64,000 nucleotides of DNA. It comes from an uncultured Lentisphaeraceae bacterium. Lineage in GTDB: Bacteria > Verrucomicrobiota > Kiritimatiellia > RFP12 > DVOR01. The translations under genes were made by a program, and so were the position numbers. The stretch spans positions 95,469 through 159,468 of the forward strand of contig CASDPK010000001.1 of the NCBI GenBank assembly GCA_949282555.1, read 5' to 3'. Positions 1 to 12,200 of this stretch are shown here, in pieces (within the stretch, counting starts at the first letter, position 1; each line of letters begins with the position of its first letter). The notes beneath the pieces are model-generated. The model saw nothing but the letters and a program-made list of their open reading frames with translations. It made no database searches and was not told the DNA's origin.

Positions 1-284
1 GCGCCGCGGGCGATCAGCGCCTCAATGTCCGCCAAATGGCGATGGGGGTGATGATGGGCGTGGTCGCCATGCGTGTGCCCGTGGTGATCATGCTCCCCCG
101 CAACGGAAAAGCGAACGCCCGCCAAACCGTGGGAGGCCCCGCGCGTCACCGTTGTCTCCAAGCCCTCCACGCCCAAACTTGCGAGCGCGGCGTCAAGCGC
201 GGCCTGCGGGGCGCCCAAGTCCAGCAACGCCGCCACCATCATGTCGCCCGCGACGCCGCAGGCGCCTTCCAACCAAAGCGTCAT
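1..284 (-). CDS. larC: LarC nickel-pincer cofactor nickel-insertion protein, N-terminal part (runs off left edge)
   Basis: Only the first ~94 residues are in the window. LarC inserts nickel into the pyridinium dithiocarboxylate precursor to complete the nickel-pincer nucleotide used by lactate racemase and related enzymes. The start reads MTLWLEGACGVAGDMMVAAL, matching the family's opening (short strand, then an SGD-type 'GDM' motif and ALLDLG helix). It is followed by a His-rich stretch (HDHHGHTHGDHAHHHPHRH), typical of LarC and a plausible nickel-binding loop. The start codon lies 4 nt after the larB stop, so the two are translationally linked. The C-terminal half, normally separated by a programmed frameshift in Lactobacillus, is not visible. 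Confidence 0.9.
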   Translation of the reverse strand, partial: MTLWLEGACGVAGDMMVAALLDLGAPQAALDAALASLGVEGLETTVTRGASHGLAGVRFSVAGEHDHHGHTHGDHAHHHPHRHLADIEALIARG

Positions 285-288
285 CTCA

Positions 289-981
289 TTATGCCCTTTC
301 CCGAAGACGAAGCATCCGCACGGCGGCGGCCGCGGCTCCGAACCCATTGTCGATGTTCACCACGGTGACCCCTTCGGCACAGGCATTGACCATCGTCAGG
401 AGCGGCGTCAGCCCTTGCAGCGAGGCGCCATAACCCACCGACGTCGGCACGGCCACCACCGGCGCGGCGACCAAACCCGCCACCACGCCCGGCAAGGCGC
501 CCTCCATCCCCGCCACGGCAATCACCACGTCCGCCGCGCGAATGGCCTCCAGCCGCCCCAACAGACGGTGCAGCCCCGCCACGCCCACATCGAACTCACG
601 CGCCACCCGCGCGCCGAAGAAGGCCGCGCACCGCGCCGCCTCCTCCGCCACCGGCAAATCGCCCGTGCCCCCGGTGCACACGCACACGGTGCCAAGCGTG
701 GGCTCGGGCGGCGTGCCGCAAACGTACGTGCGGCTCATCGGGTCGTGATCCCCCGCCCAATCGCAAGCCTTCAGGGCTTCGGCTTGGGCAGGCGACACCC
801 GGGTGGCCAACGCGGCGCCGTTGCGCCGGAGCAATTCCGCGACGATCGCCGTCAGCTGTTCCGGCGTTTTGCCCGGGCCATAGACCGTTTCGGCAAGGCC
901 CGTGCGCGCGGCCCGGCCAAGATCCAGCCGGGCAAAGCCCAGATCGGCGGTCGTCCCGTCCATGTCCATGCGCGTCCTCAC
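289..981 (-). CDS. larB: LarB pyridinium-3,5-biscarboxylic acid mononucleotide synthase
   Basis: 230 aa, full length for the family. LarB carboxylates nicotinic acid adenine dinucleotide to start nickel-pincer nucleotide synthesis. It shows the PurE-like C-terminal domain with CTGGTGDLPVAEEA, DVGVAGLHRLL and VVAVPTSVGYGASLQGLTPL motifs, and an N-terminal ETVYGPGKT segment typical of LarB. The start used is GTG at 981, overlapping the stop of the upstream permease gene by 4 nt (GTGA). An in-frame ATG at 969 is an alternative start. It sits in the operon permease-larB-larC. No lactate racemase (larA) or sulfur-transferring larE is visible here. Confidence 0.93.
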   Translation of the reverse strand: MRTRMDMDGTTADLGFARLDLGRAARTGLAETVYGPGKTPEQLTAIVAELLRRNGAALATRVSPAQAEALKACDWAGDHDPMSRTYVCGTPPEPTLGTVCVCTGGTGDLPVAEEAARCAAFFGARVAREFDVGVAGLHRLLGRLEAIRAADVVIAVAGMEGALPGVVAGLVAAPVVAVPTSVGYGASLQGLTPLLTMVNACAEGVTVVNIDNGFGAAAAAVRMLRLRERA

Positions 982-1862
982 GCGTGGCGGCGCAGGGGAA
1001 GCGTCAGCGCAAAGCCCGCCGCGGCCACGGCCAGCACGCCCACGGCCCCGGCCAGCAGACCGGAAAGGCCCTCATGCGAAACGCCGGGCAGCAGATAATC
1101 CGCGAAGGGGGCGGCCGTGAAGTTTGGCGCGCCGGGCAAAAGGGAGAAGCGCTCCATCGTCCACTCAAAGGCATCCGGGAAGGCAGAGGCAAAGGGCGAG
1201 AGCGACAACGCCGCGGCGACCAACGCGGTCAGCGCCACCGTGCCGCGGCGCGGCAACGCCACACCCTCCGCGGGCCGCACCAGCGCCAAAAGGCCCAGCG
1301 TCGCCACGCCCTCCACGCACGCCAACGCAAGATGCACGGCCAGCAACGTGCCCACCGCCGAAAGCGGCGCTTTGCCGCACGCCAACAGTTCCACGCCAAG
1401 GGCCACGGCCGCCAGCATCACCGACGCGCCGCCCGCCAAGGCCACGGCCGCGCCGCGCGCCCATCCGCGCCCACGCAGCCACGCCGTCAGCAGGCCGCCC
1501 ACGCCCGCGCCGAGCAGGGCCATATTCAGCACATTGGCCCCCAACATCAGCAAACCGCCATCGGCAAAGAGCAACGTCTGCGCCAGCAGCACCAAGGCCA
1601 TGCACAGCACGCCGCCGGGCACCCCCAACAGCGCGGAGGCGAAAACGCCGCCGACCAAGTGGCCGGAAACGCCGCCCCACACAGGATAATTCAGCATTTG
1701 GAGCGCGAACACCGCCGCGCCCGTCAGCGCAAAATCACCGGCACGCGGGGCCGACGCGGGCCGACGCACGAGAAGCGCCGCCGAAGCCGCCACGCCAACG
1801 AGCGAAACCGCCGCCGTCACGGGGCAAACGGCACCAGAGAGCATTTCGGAAGGAATGTGCAT
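978..1862 (-). CDS. CbiM-type energy-coupling-factor metal (probably nickel) transport permease
   Basis: 294 aa integral membrane protein. The start MHIPSEMLSG matches the CbiM signature, whose conserved N-terminal His forms the metal site of Co/Ni ECF transporters. Many hydrophobic helices follow, and the C-terminal LLPGVSHEGLSGLLAGAVGVL segment resembles the CbiN/PDGKx region often fused to CbiM. Its position directly upstream of larB and larC (4-nt overlap) points to nickel uptake for nickel-pincer cofactor synthesis, like LarMN in Lactobacillus; that substrate is inferred from context. The T and A (ATPase) components are not in the window. An AAAGGATC ribosome site and an extended -10 lie just upstream. 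Confidence 0.85.
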   Translation of the reverse strand: MHIPSEMLSGAVCPVTAAVSLVGVAASAALLVRRPASAPRAGDFALTGAAVFALQMLNYPVWGGVSGHLVGGVFASALLGVPGGVLCMALVLLAQTLLFADGGLLMLGANVLNMALLGAGVGGLLTAWLRGRGWARGAAVALAGGASVMLAAVALGVELLACGKAPLSAVGTLLAVHLALACVEGVATLGLLALVRPAEGVALPRRGTVALTALVAAALSLSPFASAFPDAFEWTMERFSLLPGAPNFTAAPFADYLLPGVSHEGLSGLLAGAVGVLAVAAAGFALTLPLRRHA

Positions 1863-1886
1863 AGTGTGATGATCCTTTCTTTTGGA

Positions 1887-1895
1887 ATGATAGCA
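1887..1895 (-). promoter_or_regulatory. Extended -10 promoter for the permease-larB-larC operon
   Basis: On the minus strand the sequence TGCTATCAT (TGN plus a 5/6 match to TATAAT) lies about 24 nt before the permease start at 1862. No convincing -35 is present at 17 nt. The TGN-extended form matches other promoters in this window. Confidence 0.45.
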
Positions 1896-1948
1896 TATGA
1901 AGCTCGGCTTCGGGCCGGAAATAATGAAGCCCGCACCCTTTCGCGTCG

Positions 1949-2956
1949 TCAGACCTCCACGAGCTGATAGGCCCTTGAGCCCAGCCCCAGCGCGGCCGCA
2001 TGGGCCAGCGTATGCAGACCGTTGCGGCTCTCCATGCGCTCAACGAGGGCCTTCCCGTCGGGCGCGGCATACACGAGATCCACGCACGCTTGGTCGAGCG
2101 CCACGGGGTCAAGCGCGCCAAGGATGCCGACATCCTTCATCGTTGGGGCCGCGGGATGGCTGTCGCAATCGCAATCCACCGACAGATGATTCATCACGTT
2201 GAGGTACGCCATGGCGCCGGGGCGCGCGTCGCAGACGGCCTTCGCGGCCTCCGCCATCGCCTCCAGGAAGCCATCCTGATCATCCGCCAACCACCGGGCA
2301 TCCGTCCGCCCCGCCGAATGGATGAGCAACTTCCCCGCCCGGGAGGCGAAACCGATGGAGAGATTCTTCAGCGCCCCGCCAAAACCGCCCATCGCGTGCC
2401 CCTTGAAGTGCGACAACACGAGGAACGACGCATAGTCGCGGAAATGCGCGCCCACAAGATCCTGCCGCAACCGCACCGCGCCCTTGGGCGCCGGCAACGT
2501 CATCGTGCCGATGCCATCCATGATGTCCACCGTCGCGATGTCGGCCCAGCCATGCTCCACCGCCGCGCGGATATGGTCGTGCAACGTGCCGCGCCGGCCG
2601 CCGTAGGCCGTGTTGCACTCCACGATGTTGGCGTCCAGCGCCTGCACCAGCCCTTTCACCAACTGCGGGTTCAGGAAGTGCCGACCGCCCGGTTCGCCGG
2701 TGGACACCTTGGCCCCCACTTTGCCCGGAAGCCTCACCCCCAAAGCCGCATAAACCCGTTGCAGCCCGGCGGGGGAAATCTCCCGCGTGAAAAAGACCTT
2801 CGGCCCCGTCTTCCCGGCCCACGCGTTCCGACCCTGCGGGGCCGCCGCGGATTGCCCTCCCGAAACCTCTTTCCAGATGCCGTCAAAATCATCGGCCATC
2901 GTCCGCCCCGCCGCCAGCGAAGCCAACGACGCCACAAGAAACTCCCGACGCTTCAT
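1949..2956 (-). CDS. DUF362-family exported protein with twin-arginine signal
   Basis: 335 aa from the ATG at 2956, chosen because AAAGGAG lies 7 nt upstream; a longer in-frame start at 2974 lacks this. The N-terminus MKRREFLVASLASLAAGRTMA is a Tat-type signal (RR followed by a hydrophobic stretch), so export in folded, cofactor-loaded form is likely. The body matches DUF362: FTREISPAG, a conserved NTAYGGRR, LVLSHFKGHAMGGFGGALKNLSIG, and the C-terminal CDCDSHPAAPTMKDVGILGALDPVALDQA, where cysteines could bind a metal or Fe-S centre. Biochemical function is unknown. It sits 86 nt upstream of the nickel operon in the same orientation, but a separate promoter lies between them. Confidence 0.8.
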   Translation of the reverse strand: MKRREFLVASLASLAAGRTMADDFDGIWKEVSGGQSAAAPQGRNAWAGKTGPKVFFTREISPAGLQRVYAALGVRLPGKVGAKVSTGEPGGRHFLNPQLVKGLVQALDANIVECNTAYGGRRGTLHDHIRAAVEHGWADIATVDIMDGIGTMTLPAPKGAVRLRQDLVGAHFRDYASFLVLSHFKGHAMGGFGGALKNLSIGFASRAGKLLIHSAGRTDARWLADDQDGFLEAMAEAAKAVCDARPGAMAYLNVMNHLSVDCDCDSHPAAPTMKDVGILGALDPVALDQACVDLVYAAPDGKALVERMESRNGLHTLAHAAALGLGSRAYQLVEV

Positions 2957-3050
2957 GGTTCGTCTCCTTTCCATTGATTGTTTTTAATCATACGCCCTGG
3001 AGCCGACTCCAAGTCAAGAGGAAATCTTCTCGCATGGGGCGACAATCGAA

Positions 3051-3064
3051 AGGCTCCGTATCCC
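3051..3064 (-). repeat. Dispersed intergenic motif GGGATACGGAGCCT, copy 1
   Basis: On the minus strand this reads GGGATACGGAGCCT. The same 12-14 nt motif recurs only between genes, at 19804, 34795, 34817 (one mismatch) and 55615. It lies downstream of the giant gene's terminator and upstream of the DUF362 gene. Function unknown. Confidence 0.5.
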
Positions 3065-3150
3065 GATCCGAAGGACCCTGCATCCCACTCCGGAATGCGG
3101 TAGGCCACGACACGTTGCCCACGCCTTCAGACGATCGAATGACGAAGCGA

Positions 3151-3189
3151 GAAAAAACCGAAGCCGCCCGAGTGGGGCGGCTTCGGTTT
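3151..3189 (-). terminator. Rho-independent terminator of the giant surface-protein gene
   Basis: A long GC-rich hairpin (AACCGAAGCCGCCC pairing with GGGCGGCTTCGGTT) is followed on the minus strand by TTTTTTC. It starts 16 nt after the stop at 3205. Confidence 0.9.
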
Positions 3190-3204
3190 CAGCTTTCGCA
3201 GGAC

Positions 3205-6200
3205 TTACTGCGCGGCTTCGGCGGCCTTCGCGCTGGGCTGATAATCCACCTTGAAGAAGCGGTATTCCTTGCCCTCGCACGTGATGGACGGCGTGGATTC
3301 GCCCCCAACAGGAATCGTCTTCAAGAGATCCCACTTCTCGTCGGAGAGGTTGACCTTACCGCGAACGGCGTAAACCGCCTTATCATTCGCAGCATTGGCA
3401 ACCGTCTCCGTGACATCGGCAGGCGCAGACGAGGCCGCCGCACGCGCCCTCGACCGGCCGGTGGAGGCAGGCGCAGAAGTCGCCATCAACTTCCAGCTGA
3501 GGTTCAACCGTTCATCGGCCACAGAGATACCGCTGACGGCGATGTTGAAATCCGCCCCCTGAAGTTGACCGATCGCAGCCGGATCAAGCGTGTTCAACAG
3601 AGCGTTTTCGCTCGCATCCTCGCTGAGGGACACCGCTCCACTCGTGGCATCCACGCCATAGGTCCGCAGGCCGAAGAGCTGGGCCCCATAGGCCGTGAGG
3701 GCACGGTTTCCATTGGCATCCGTCGTCCAGAGCGCGACACCCGAGCCGCCGGCATAGGAACCACCAATGTAGTTGTCACACCACTTGGAGAAGTCTCCGG
3801 TGACATCCTGGCCACTCTGGCGGCCCTGGAGCCATTCCCAGCTATCGGCAAGCTTGTCGCTGTCCGTATCCACGTCCTGAACGTAGAACTCAACGGCAAT
3901 GTCCGACCCCTGCAAGCGAGGCTGAACCCCGACCGGATCGTAATAATACCCGTCGAGACTGGCCGCTCCGGTGTAGGCATAGCCCCAAGGCTCCCAAACA
4001 TCGCGCTGTCCGTTGCCATTGAGGTCGAAATACGCCATCAAGTAGATGGGATCGGCGCTGGGAAGTCCACGGATCTCAACATCGAAGGCCGTGCTCCAGA
4101 ACTGCTCCTTGCCGCCCTTCAGAATCTTCCGATCCTTGGACATCACCACATAGGGATTGAGCTTGGCGACTTCGGCATTGTCCGCATCATGGACAAGGAG
4201 ATCGGAGACCGCCGCCGTGGGATTGCCCACAAAGGCCGGCGTGCGATACGCCTCGACAATGATACGGGCGCCATCGAAGTCCTCGTCGGTCGTGAGGACA
4301 CCGTTGTAGCGGATCTTCGTCCGCACGTAGTAGGAGTCCGCGACCTTGTAGTTCGCCCCACCTTCCGACATGCCGGGGGTGGCGGAATCATTGAGGCCGA
4401 TGTTGAACGCGCCCTCCAACACCTTGGAGGTGCCATTGTAGGGGTTCAGGCTGAGCGTGTAGGTGTAGGAACCATTGCCGAAGAGCGTGGCCCCGTTCGG
4501 GCTGAGTTCGCCCACACCGCGCGGCAGCGTGTAGCGGTAGCGATACTGCTGCTGCCCGCTGGAGACGGAGCCCTCCATCGCGGCAGGCGAAACCCCGCGC
4601 ACAGTGGCGTTGTAAACCTCCGTGGACGTGATGGAAGCGCCGGACGCATCGCGAATCTTCTGGATCTTCAGCGTGAAGGTCGGCACCTGCACGTTGCTCT
4701 TCCACTCGAAGGTCAGCTCGGGATTGTTCTGCACCGCGCCGCCCTTCGGAGAGACCATGGCCGCATTGTCTTCGTCAAGGCGTCCGAAGTAGTTGGTCAC
4801 CACGGCGATATTGTAATCCGTCCACGTCGGGACGCTGCCGCCGGCGTTGTACACGTTCTCGGGCACCAACCAGACCTTGTAAGAGGTGGCAAGCTGGTTC
4901 TTGGCTTCCGTTCCGGGAAGACCCGAGGCACTGGCCGCGAAGATATCGTTCTCCGTGAGGTAGGGCTTCTGGGAGTTGTAAAGCTCCTTGTAAACCACCA
5001 CCTCAGAGTTCTGCGACGGCTCCGAGCCGGCGATGTTCTCGAACGGCGTGAGCAGGAGGTAGTAGTTCATGCCAACCCCAACGGGGAACTTCGTGGGATC
5101 CAGCGGCTTGCCCGTGCTCGGGTTCATCAGCGAGGAACCATCCACGCTTTCAACCGTGCCGGTCTCCGCCTCATTGACCAACTGGTCAAGGATCGGCTTC
5201 ACGTTCACACGGACGGAGCCGGGAGGCGCCAAGCGCGTGAGCGCCGTGTGCAACGTTGTTCCGGTGGTGTCGAAACCGATATCCACATCGTGCTGATCAG
5301 GCACACCGGCAGGCTCATCCTCGTCCCAAGCGCCATTACCATCCAGATCCAAGAAGATGAAGAAGTTGTTCTTCCCTTCACGGAGGTGGCCGGCGATCGG
5401 CACCTGAACGGTGTGCAACGCGCCATTTCCGAGGTAAGGCGTCGAGAAGACCACATCAGGCGCACCACCGCCCGTGGAATCCGCAAAGCCCTGGATCACC
5501 AGCGTGGCATTCGTCACCGTCAAGGCCTCGAAGTAATCCGCCTTCAGCGTCAGCGAGGGGCGCGGATAATCGTCGCCCGCCGTGGCGGAAGCCGTGTACG
5601 TTGGAGCAGTGCGCTTGCCATCGGGCGAGAGGGCCGCGCGCACCTCGGCCCAGTTGCTCCAACCGTCCGCGTCCGGATCCAGCGCGGCGTCGTGCTGATC
5701 AACGCTCACGCCGTTCTTGGCTTCCCACTTCTCCTCCATGAAGTCGCCGTCAGTGTAGAGCAAGCCCAAGGTCGGGGCGCCGCGGGTGTTCCACTGAGGC
5801 ACCTGCGCATCGGGCGTGCCCGTGCCAAGCGTGGAGGCGCGAAGCGGATTGGCGCGGGCACGGAATTCCGCGAAATTCGGCAGCCCATCAACATCCGCAT
5901 CGACATACGGTCCGTTCTCGCCCTTGTCCGACTGCGGATCAAGGCCGTAGTAGTTCTCCCACCAAGTCGGCAGACCGTCGTTGTCGAAGTCTGTGTCGCG
6001 CAGGGCATTGGACTGCGCATAGACCACCGTCTTCAGCCACGACGCTCCGACCGATGTCTGAGGCGTATCGGTCACCGGCGAATCCGGGTCGTAGTCGAAC
6101 CACGTGGAGACGGCATTGCCATCCTCATCCTTCGGGCCATTCGGATCGTCCGGATCCGGAGTTTCAGGGCTTTCGGGATCCGGCTCATCACCACCCGGAT

Positions 6201-9200
6201 GCTTTGGCCCTTCGGGATCGGTCGGATCGTTCGGGTCAACGGTTTCGCCGGGCTCAAACGTCTTGTTGCCACCCATGGAGGTGTGCTCCAGGACATCAAC
6301 CACCTTGTTGTTGTCGATATCCACATCCTGAATGTAGAACGATGCCACGGCCTCCGTGCCGGAAAGGATCGGAGCGACGGTCTGCGGATCAAAGTAGTTG
6401 CCCGTCGGGGCAGACTTACCCGCAGTGTAATAGCCCCAAGGTTCCCACCGATCACGCTTACCGTTGCCGTTCACGTCGAAGTACGCGATAAGGTAAACCG
6501 CCTCGGAGCTGCAAAGACCGCGCAACTGCGCAGAGATCGCCGTGCGCCAGAACGCGCCATTGGCATTACCCGCGGGGCGGACCTTGTCCTTGGCCACAGA
6601 GACGCACGGATTGTAACCCGCCGCCTCACCAAGGGCCTCGTCATAATCCAACAAATCATCCACAGAAGCCGCCGCGACGCCGTTGAAGGAGGCGGAGTAA
6701 TGCGCCTCAATGCGCAGGCGGCTGCCATTCTTCTTCAGGAGGGTGTCCTTCTCGGCATCCCCGGAGAGGAGGGTGCCGGTGTAGTACACCTTCACGGGGA
6801 GGAAGTTGGATTCCTGGCGCGGATACCAAGCGTCCGTGCGCTCCACGCCGGCCTCGCGCATCACCACGCGGAAGATACGCTTGCCAGAGACGTCGGTGGA
6901 ATCCACCGAACCGCCGAGTTCAATCGGATCGGCATTGTAAGGCTTGAGACGGATGGACACCGCGTACTCACCGTCGCCGATATAGGTCTTGCCATCGGCT
7001 GCCAGCGTTCCCAGCAGATGCGAGAGGTCGTATTCGTAGATCGGACGACCGGCCGTGCTCTCGACGGGCGTGCCACAAGGCAAATCAGTGCCTTGGAAAA
7101 CGACGGCGGGCTCCGCCAGCGTTTCAAAGGCGTTCTCGCCCTGAGTCTCATCGCCCTTGGCCGCAGGCTTGAGGGCCTTGGTCTTCCAAAGCGTGAGATC
7201 AAAGCTCGGCACACGGACATCGGCCGTCCACCGCACCTTCATGGCGGAAGTATTGTGGAGATACTCACCGGCGGCGGGATGCTCCAAAGAAGCCAACTTC
7301 CGCTCAAAGGAGGAGTAGACGTTGGTCACCATGCCGATGCAATAGGGCTCGAGGGCCGCGATATCCTCGGAGTCTTCCATCTCTTCGGGATAGAGGAAGA
7401 CCTTGTAGGTCGTCGCGCCGAAGGCGCCCTTCGTGCGGGCCGGGAGGCCATTCGGATACGTCTCGGCGATCTGCGCCTCATAGACATAGGGCTTCTTGCC
7501 ATCGTAGGGCTCGGTGTAGACTTCCACGGCGGGCAAGGCACCCTCAGAATCGGCGACCTGCGTCACGGAGAGGATGTACTTCGCGTTCGGGTCGTAGACG
7601 AAGGGCTCCTTGGCTTCCTCGCCGTCCTGGCCCTCCTTGGCCGTCTGGGCGGAGGCCAACAGGGAAGCGGTCGGCACACGGACAAAGCCAGGGGCCGCGG
7701 CATCCGTGAGCGTCACGTGCAACGTGCGGTTGTTCTTGTCCCAACCCACGTCCGTGGTGAGCACATCGGGCGTCCCGGCAGGTTCACCGGGATCGAAGAC
7801 GCCGTTCCCGTTCTTGTCCAAGAAGAGGAAGAAGCGGTTGATGCCTTCGCGCAGGTGACCTTCGGCGGCGTCGCGCACCGTGTAGTTGCACGGGAAGCCA
7901 TCCGTCGGCAGGTAATCATAGGAGATTGTCAACGTGGAGTCACCGACGGCACCGCCCTCGGCGAACACGCTCGGCATGGTGTTATCGAGCGTCAACGTCA
8001 CCGCACCACTCTCGTAATCCACGGTACCAACGGTCACATGGGTGACCTTGGACTCTTCGGAACGGGCGGCACCCGTGGCCCCAACAAGCGCACCAGAACC
8101 GTTGTCGTAGAAGAGATAGGTGTCAACAAGCGTGATCCCACCGCCCGTGGATTCTGTGGAACCACTCGTCCCATAATTCGGATTATGGTTCACCGCACCG
8201 TTGCTCCACTCGTAATAGCGGAGCCATCCCTGGCCAATGGTTCCTCCGGAAACCAACGCCGTGCGGGCATCACGCACCTTGATGGAACCCCGGCAGATTG
8301 TGCCGGGCGTCATGTAACCCGAGACCGTGCCGATTTGCATGAAACCCATCGTGATGGAACCCGTGGTTGAACCGCTGGCCGAACGGAACGGAATGACAAA
8401 CGTTGCGTCAGGAGTCTCGGAAGTCGAGGATTCCGAGTAAGCGTGCAACACAATGTTCACGGATTCCGCCGTTTCAAGATCGCTGACAGCCCCCTCATAA
8501 TCAATCTTGAAGGAGAGCGCGGGCTGAGGGAATTCGGCGATGCGATTGCCGGCGTTGTCGGAGGTGTGGATGGCTCCGGGATTGGTGCTCCGGCGGCCAT
8601 AACCGATGTAACGGGCCTCGGACCAGTTGCTCCAGCCATCATTGTCGGGATCGTTCCAAGCATCGTTGCGATCCACGCTCAACACATTGGCATACGCAGC
8701 CTCCCAATGATCCTCCATGAAGTCATTGTCGGTGTAGAGCAGGCCGAAGATCCGCTCGCCGCGCGTGCTCCACTGGGGCACGTGGAAGTCCGGCACACCG
8801 TTGCCGAGGGTGGATTCCTTGTTGGGATTGGAACGGGCCATGTATTCGGCGTAGTTGGTGAGGTAGTCGCCATCATCGTCGCCATGGGGGCCATTGGAGC
8901 CGGTGGCGTCACGCGGGTCAAGGCCGTAGTAGCTCTCCCACCAGTTGGGCATTCCATCGCCGTCGGCATCATAGGTGGAGCCGGCGCCGAAGTTGTCGTA
9001 GAGCCACTTGCCACCCACGGTCATGTTGCTCTCGCCATCACGGTCGAACCACGTGGAGAAGCCATCCTCGCCGGGCTTTTCGGGATTGTTCTCGGCAAGC
9101 GCGCTGGCAGGGTCGGTAGAAGGCGAACCCGTCCAGCTCATCCGGTCGTACTTCGCAAAGACGTCGCCAAGCAACAACAGATCCGCGGAAGGCATCGTGC

Positions 9201-12200
9201 TGTAGGCATCGAACTCCAAGTAATTGACGGGATCGAAGGTAATGGTTGAAACGTAGCGGTAGCCATAGGGATTGCCCGTGGTGCGGACGCCAGGATACGA
9301 CACCGTGGCCGTGACATTGGTGCCTGCGGCATGAGGCGTCCAATAGACCGAGTCGGCGGGCTTCAGGTCGGCGACACTGCCGGAGGGCGCGACCAACTTG
9401 GGCGAACCCTGAACGTAGGTGATTCCCGCAAGAAGCCACGGATAGTCGCGCTCCACATCCATCAACGGCAGGTGCGCCACGGTGTTGTGTGCCATCGGCA
9501 CGAACTCCGTCTCGGTGTACATGGTGCCACGGAGAACCGCCGGGAGGGTGGCATAATAAGACGTATGCACCTCTTCCGCAGTCGGGAGCGCTCCGAAGAC
9601 GGAAGGACGATCCGCTTGCGCCTCCGCAGAAGCCTTCAGCCCCTTGCGGCGGTAGAGGAAGGAGCCGGGAACCGTTTCACCTCCCACCGTCTTCTGACCG
9701 GGATAGATTTCCCAAGGCGTCCCCTCCGGTTCAACGGTTCCAGCCTGGCGTGTGCCGGCAGGAATATCATCGAAGGTGAAGAGGGCCAACAACTCTGGCT
9801 CCGTTAGAGCCTGGTAGAACCCATTACCGTTGTAACGGGTGGTGAAGGCCGTGAGACGATTGGCCTCCAGCTCAGCCTGCGTCAGCTCAAGGCGGTAGTT
9901 CGAACGGATCTGATCATCCGTCCGCGCACCGTCCCAAATACGCACTTCGTCGATGTAACCATGATAGGCCGAAGCATAGAGGTCCTCGAAGGCCGCATCG
10001 TCCGGGAGTTTCGCGGAGGAAGCGAACCAGCCGTCCGCAGGCGTCGCACCGATCACCAGCGGAGCCTTGCGGTAGGTATAGAGCGTGACGTCATCGTTCG
10101 GGAAGGCATGGAGCGAGATGGTGCCATTGGCGGGCTCCAAGCGCGAGGGGGCCTCGTCGGCTTTCACGCCATTGACATAGATTCGCAACGTGGAGCCATC
10201 GTAAGTGGCGGCGATATGCGACCATTCCCCAGCCTTCACACCCATTCCGGAGGCAGCCTTGGCCGTCGGCGAGAGTTGCGGCTCACCAGTGCTCACCACG
10301 GTGCCGTTCTGAAGTGCCGTGGCGGTGCCGGTGTAACGGACGAAGGGCAGATAGACCTGCGATGTCGCATCGAAGGAGAGACCCACTTGGAAGTTGTGGC
10401 GGATCTGCGAAGCCGTGGTCTCCGTGGATTCGTCGAAGCGCCACGGGCGGTCAATCAGGATCTGCTCGCCGGTCTGCCCCGCGTCAGGCTTGATCCAGCA
10501 CTCGACGGAGAACTTCAACAGAGCCATAGGCCCGAAGCGCGTGTTGTCGCGAGACTGCATGACGCCCTTGCCCGCGAAGTACGCGGACTGCTGGCGGTCG
10601 GGCGAACGCAACGCCTGCGCATCACCGCTCAGGATGTTGTCATTCGTCTGCTCGACGAGGTCGGGCGTTCCGTCGCCATCGGTGTCATAACCTTCGTTGA
10701 TTTCGTAAGGCAGAACCGAATCCGTCGGGATTGGATAATTCTCCAGCAATCCATTTGTACGGTTGACCACATACGGGAAGGCCATGGTGCGCCAGTTGAG
10801 CGTCCAATAATCCGTGCGCTCGCTTCCGCTCACGCCATGGTCATCGACCTGACCTTCACCGCCCACCGTCGTCTCATCAAGCACATTGGCGTTGAGGAGG
10901 CTGTAGAAGCGACGGACAAAGGAGTTGGCATTGGAGGGATCCGTCATCCACAACGGAGAGGGATCCGTTCCGCTCCGAGATTCCGGATAGAATCCATTGA
11001 CGGTCTCCTGGTAGTTGGTCAAGCCGTCACCATCGGGATCCGCTTCCGGCACACCCGCCATCCAAGGATAGGAGTAGTAGTCATAACCCGTCACCGAGCC
11101 GCTCCGCAGGGAATCGTTGAGGAAGGGATTGACCTGCGCGGGCGAAAGCTCAATGCTCTCCTCGTGTCCGTGCGGGAAGCAACTCCGAATGTTGTACAGC
11201 CATCCCAAACCACCACAATGATAGCTCTCGGCAATCTTATCGGTGGAGTAATTGACGGCATCCACAAAGGGATAGTTCGTCTCGGCCGAATCCTCAGAGA
11301 TGGGCCCAAGCAGAGGATTCAGGCCGTGGAAGATTTCCCAATAATCGTCCATACCGTCCAAATCGGTATCCGGCACGCGAGGCGACGTGGTCACGAAGGG
11401 ATCCTCGTAGACCAAGTCAGAAGCCGCATTGGCCTCGGTCTTGCCATTGCGCACCATCGGGCAATTGCCACCCACGGAAATGGTCATGCGCAAGGCAACC
11501 TCATCGGCGCCCATCGGCTCACGGCTCACCAGCGGAAGACCAAAGAGCACCACACTCTCGCCATAATCCGTGAGGTTGCGGCTCATTGCCTGACGCCCAC
11601 GGACGGAATACGGATCGCGTCCCTCCGTATTGCCCTTGTAAGCATCGAACGGCAGGATGACATGGTGGTAACCAATCGGCGCGAGATACTTGCGATAGAT
11701 CGGATAAACCGTGTCACCATTGGCGCCGGGGTTCAGCGGCCAGTAGAGGCTTTCCGCATAACCCGTGAGGTTGGAATCCTCCTCGAAGGTATGATAATCG
11801 CCACGCGTAGGCTGGGACCACAGGCCGCCATTGAAACCACGAATCGCCTGACGATACTGCTCCAAGATGAAGGGAGCCTCACTCTTGCGAATGGCCGCTT
11901 CGTAAGCGTCGGGCGCATCCGTCTTTGCCACCGCCTCGGCGAAACCTTCCGGATACGGCGCCTCAAGGCCATAATTCAGATTCGCCGGGAACGGCACTTT
12001 GCCATGCATACGCCCAACCAACGACGTGCGGAACGTCATGTGTCCGGAATCGAGCACGCCCTTCTTGCTGAGCATATGGAGGATCTGCTCACGGCGAGCC
12101 TTCCAAAGGGCCTCCATCCCGCCACCGGCCCGGCACCATTCGTCAATCCAGCCCTGACGCGCAGGATAATACCCTTGGCCCATTGCCAAGCCGTCCTGCA

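Noticed and set aside
2974..8370. 1,798-codon open frame on the plus strand
   Set aside because: It lies fully antisense to the giant surface-protein gene, whose codon bias removes stops from the opposite frame. The translation is a low-quality Arg/Gly/Val-rich string with no domain, and no ribosome site supports it.
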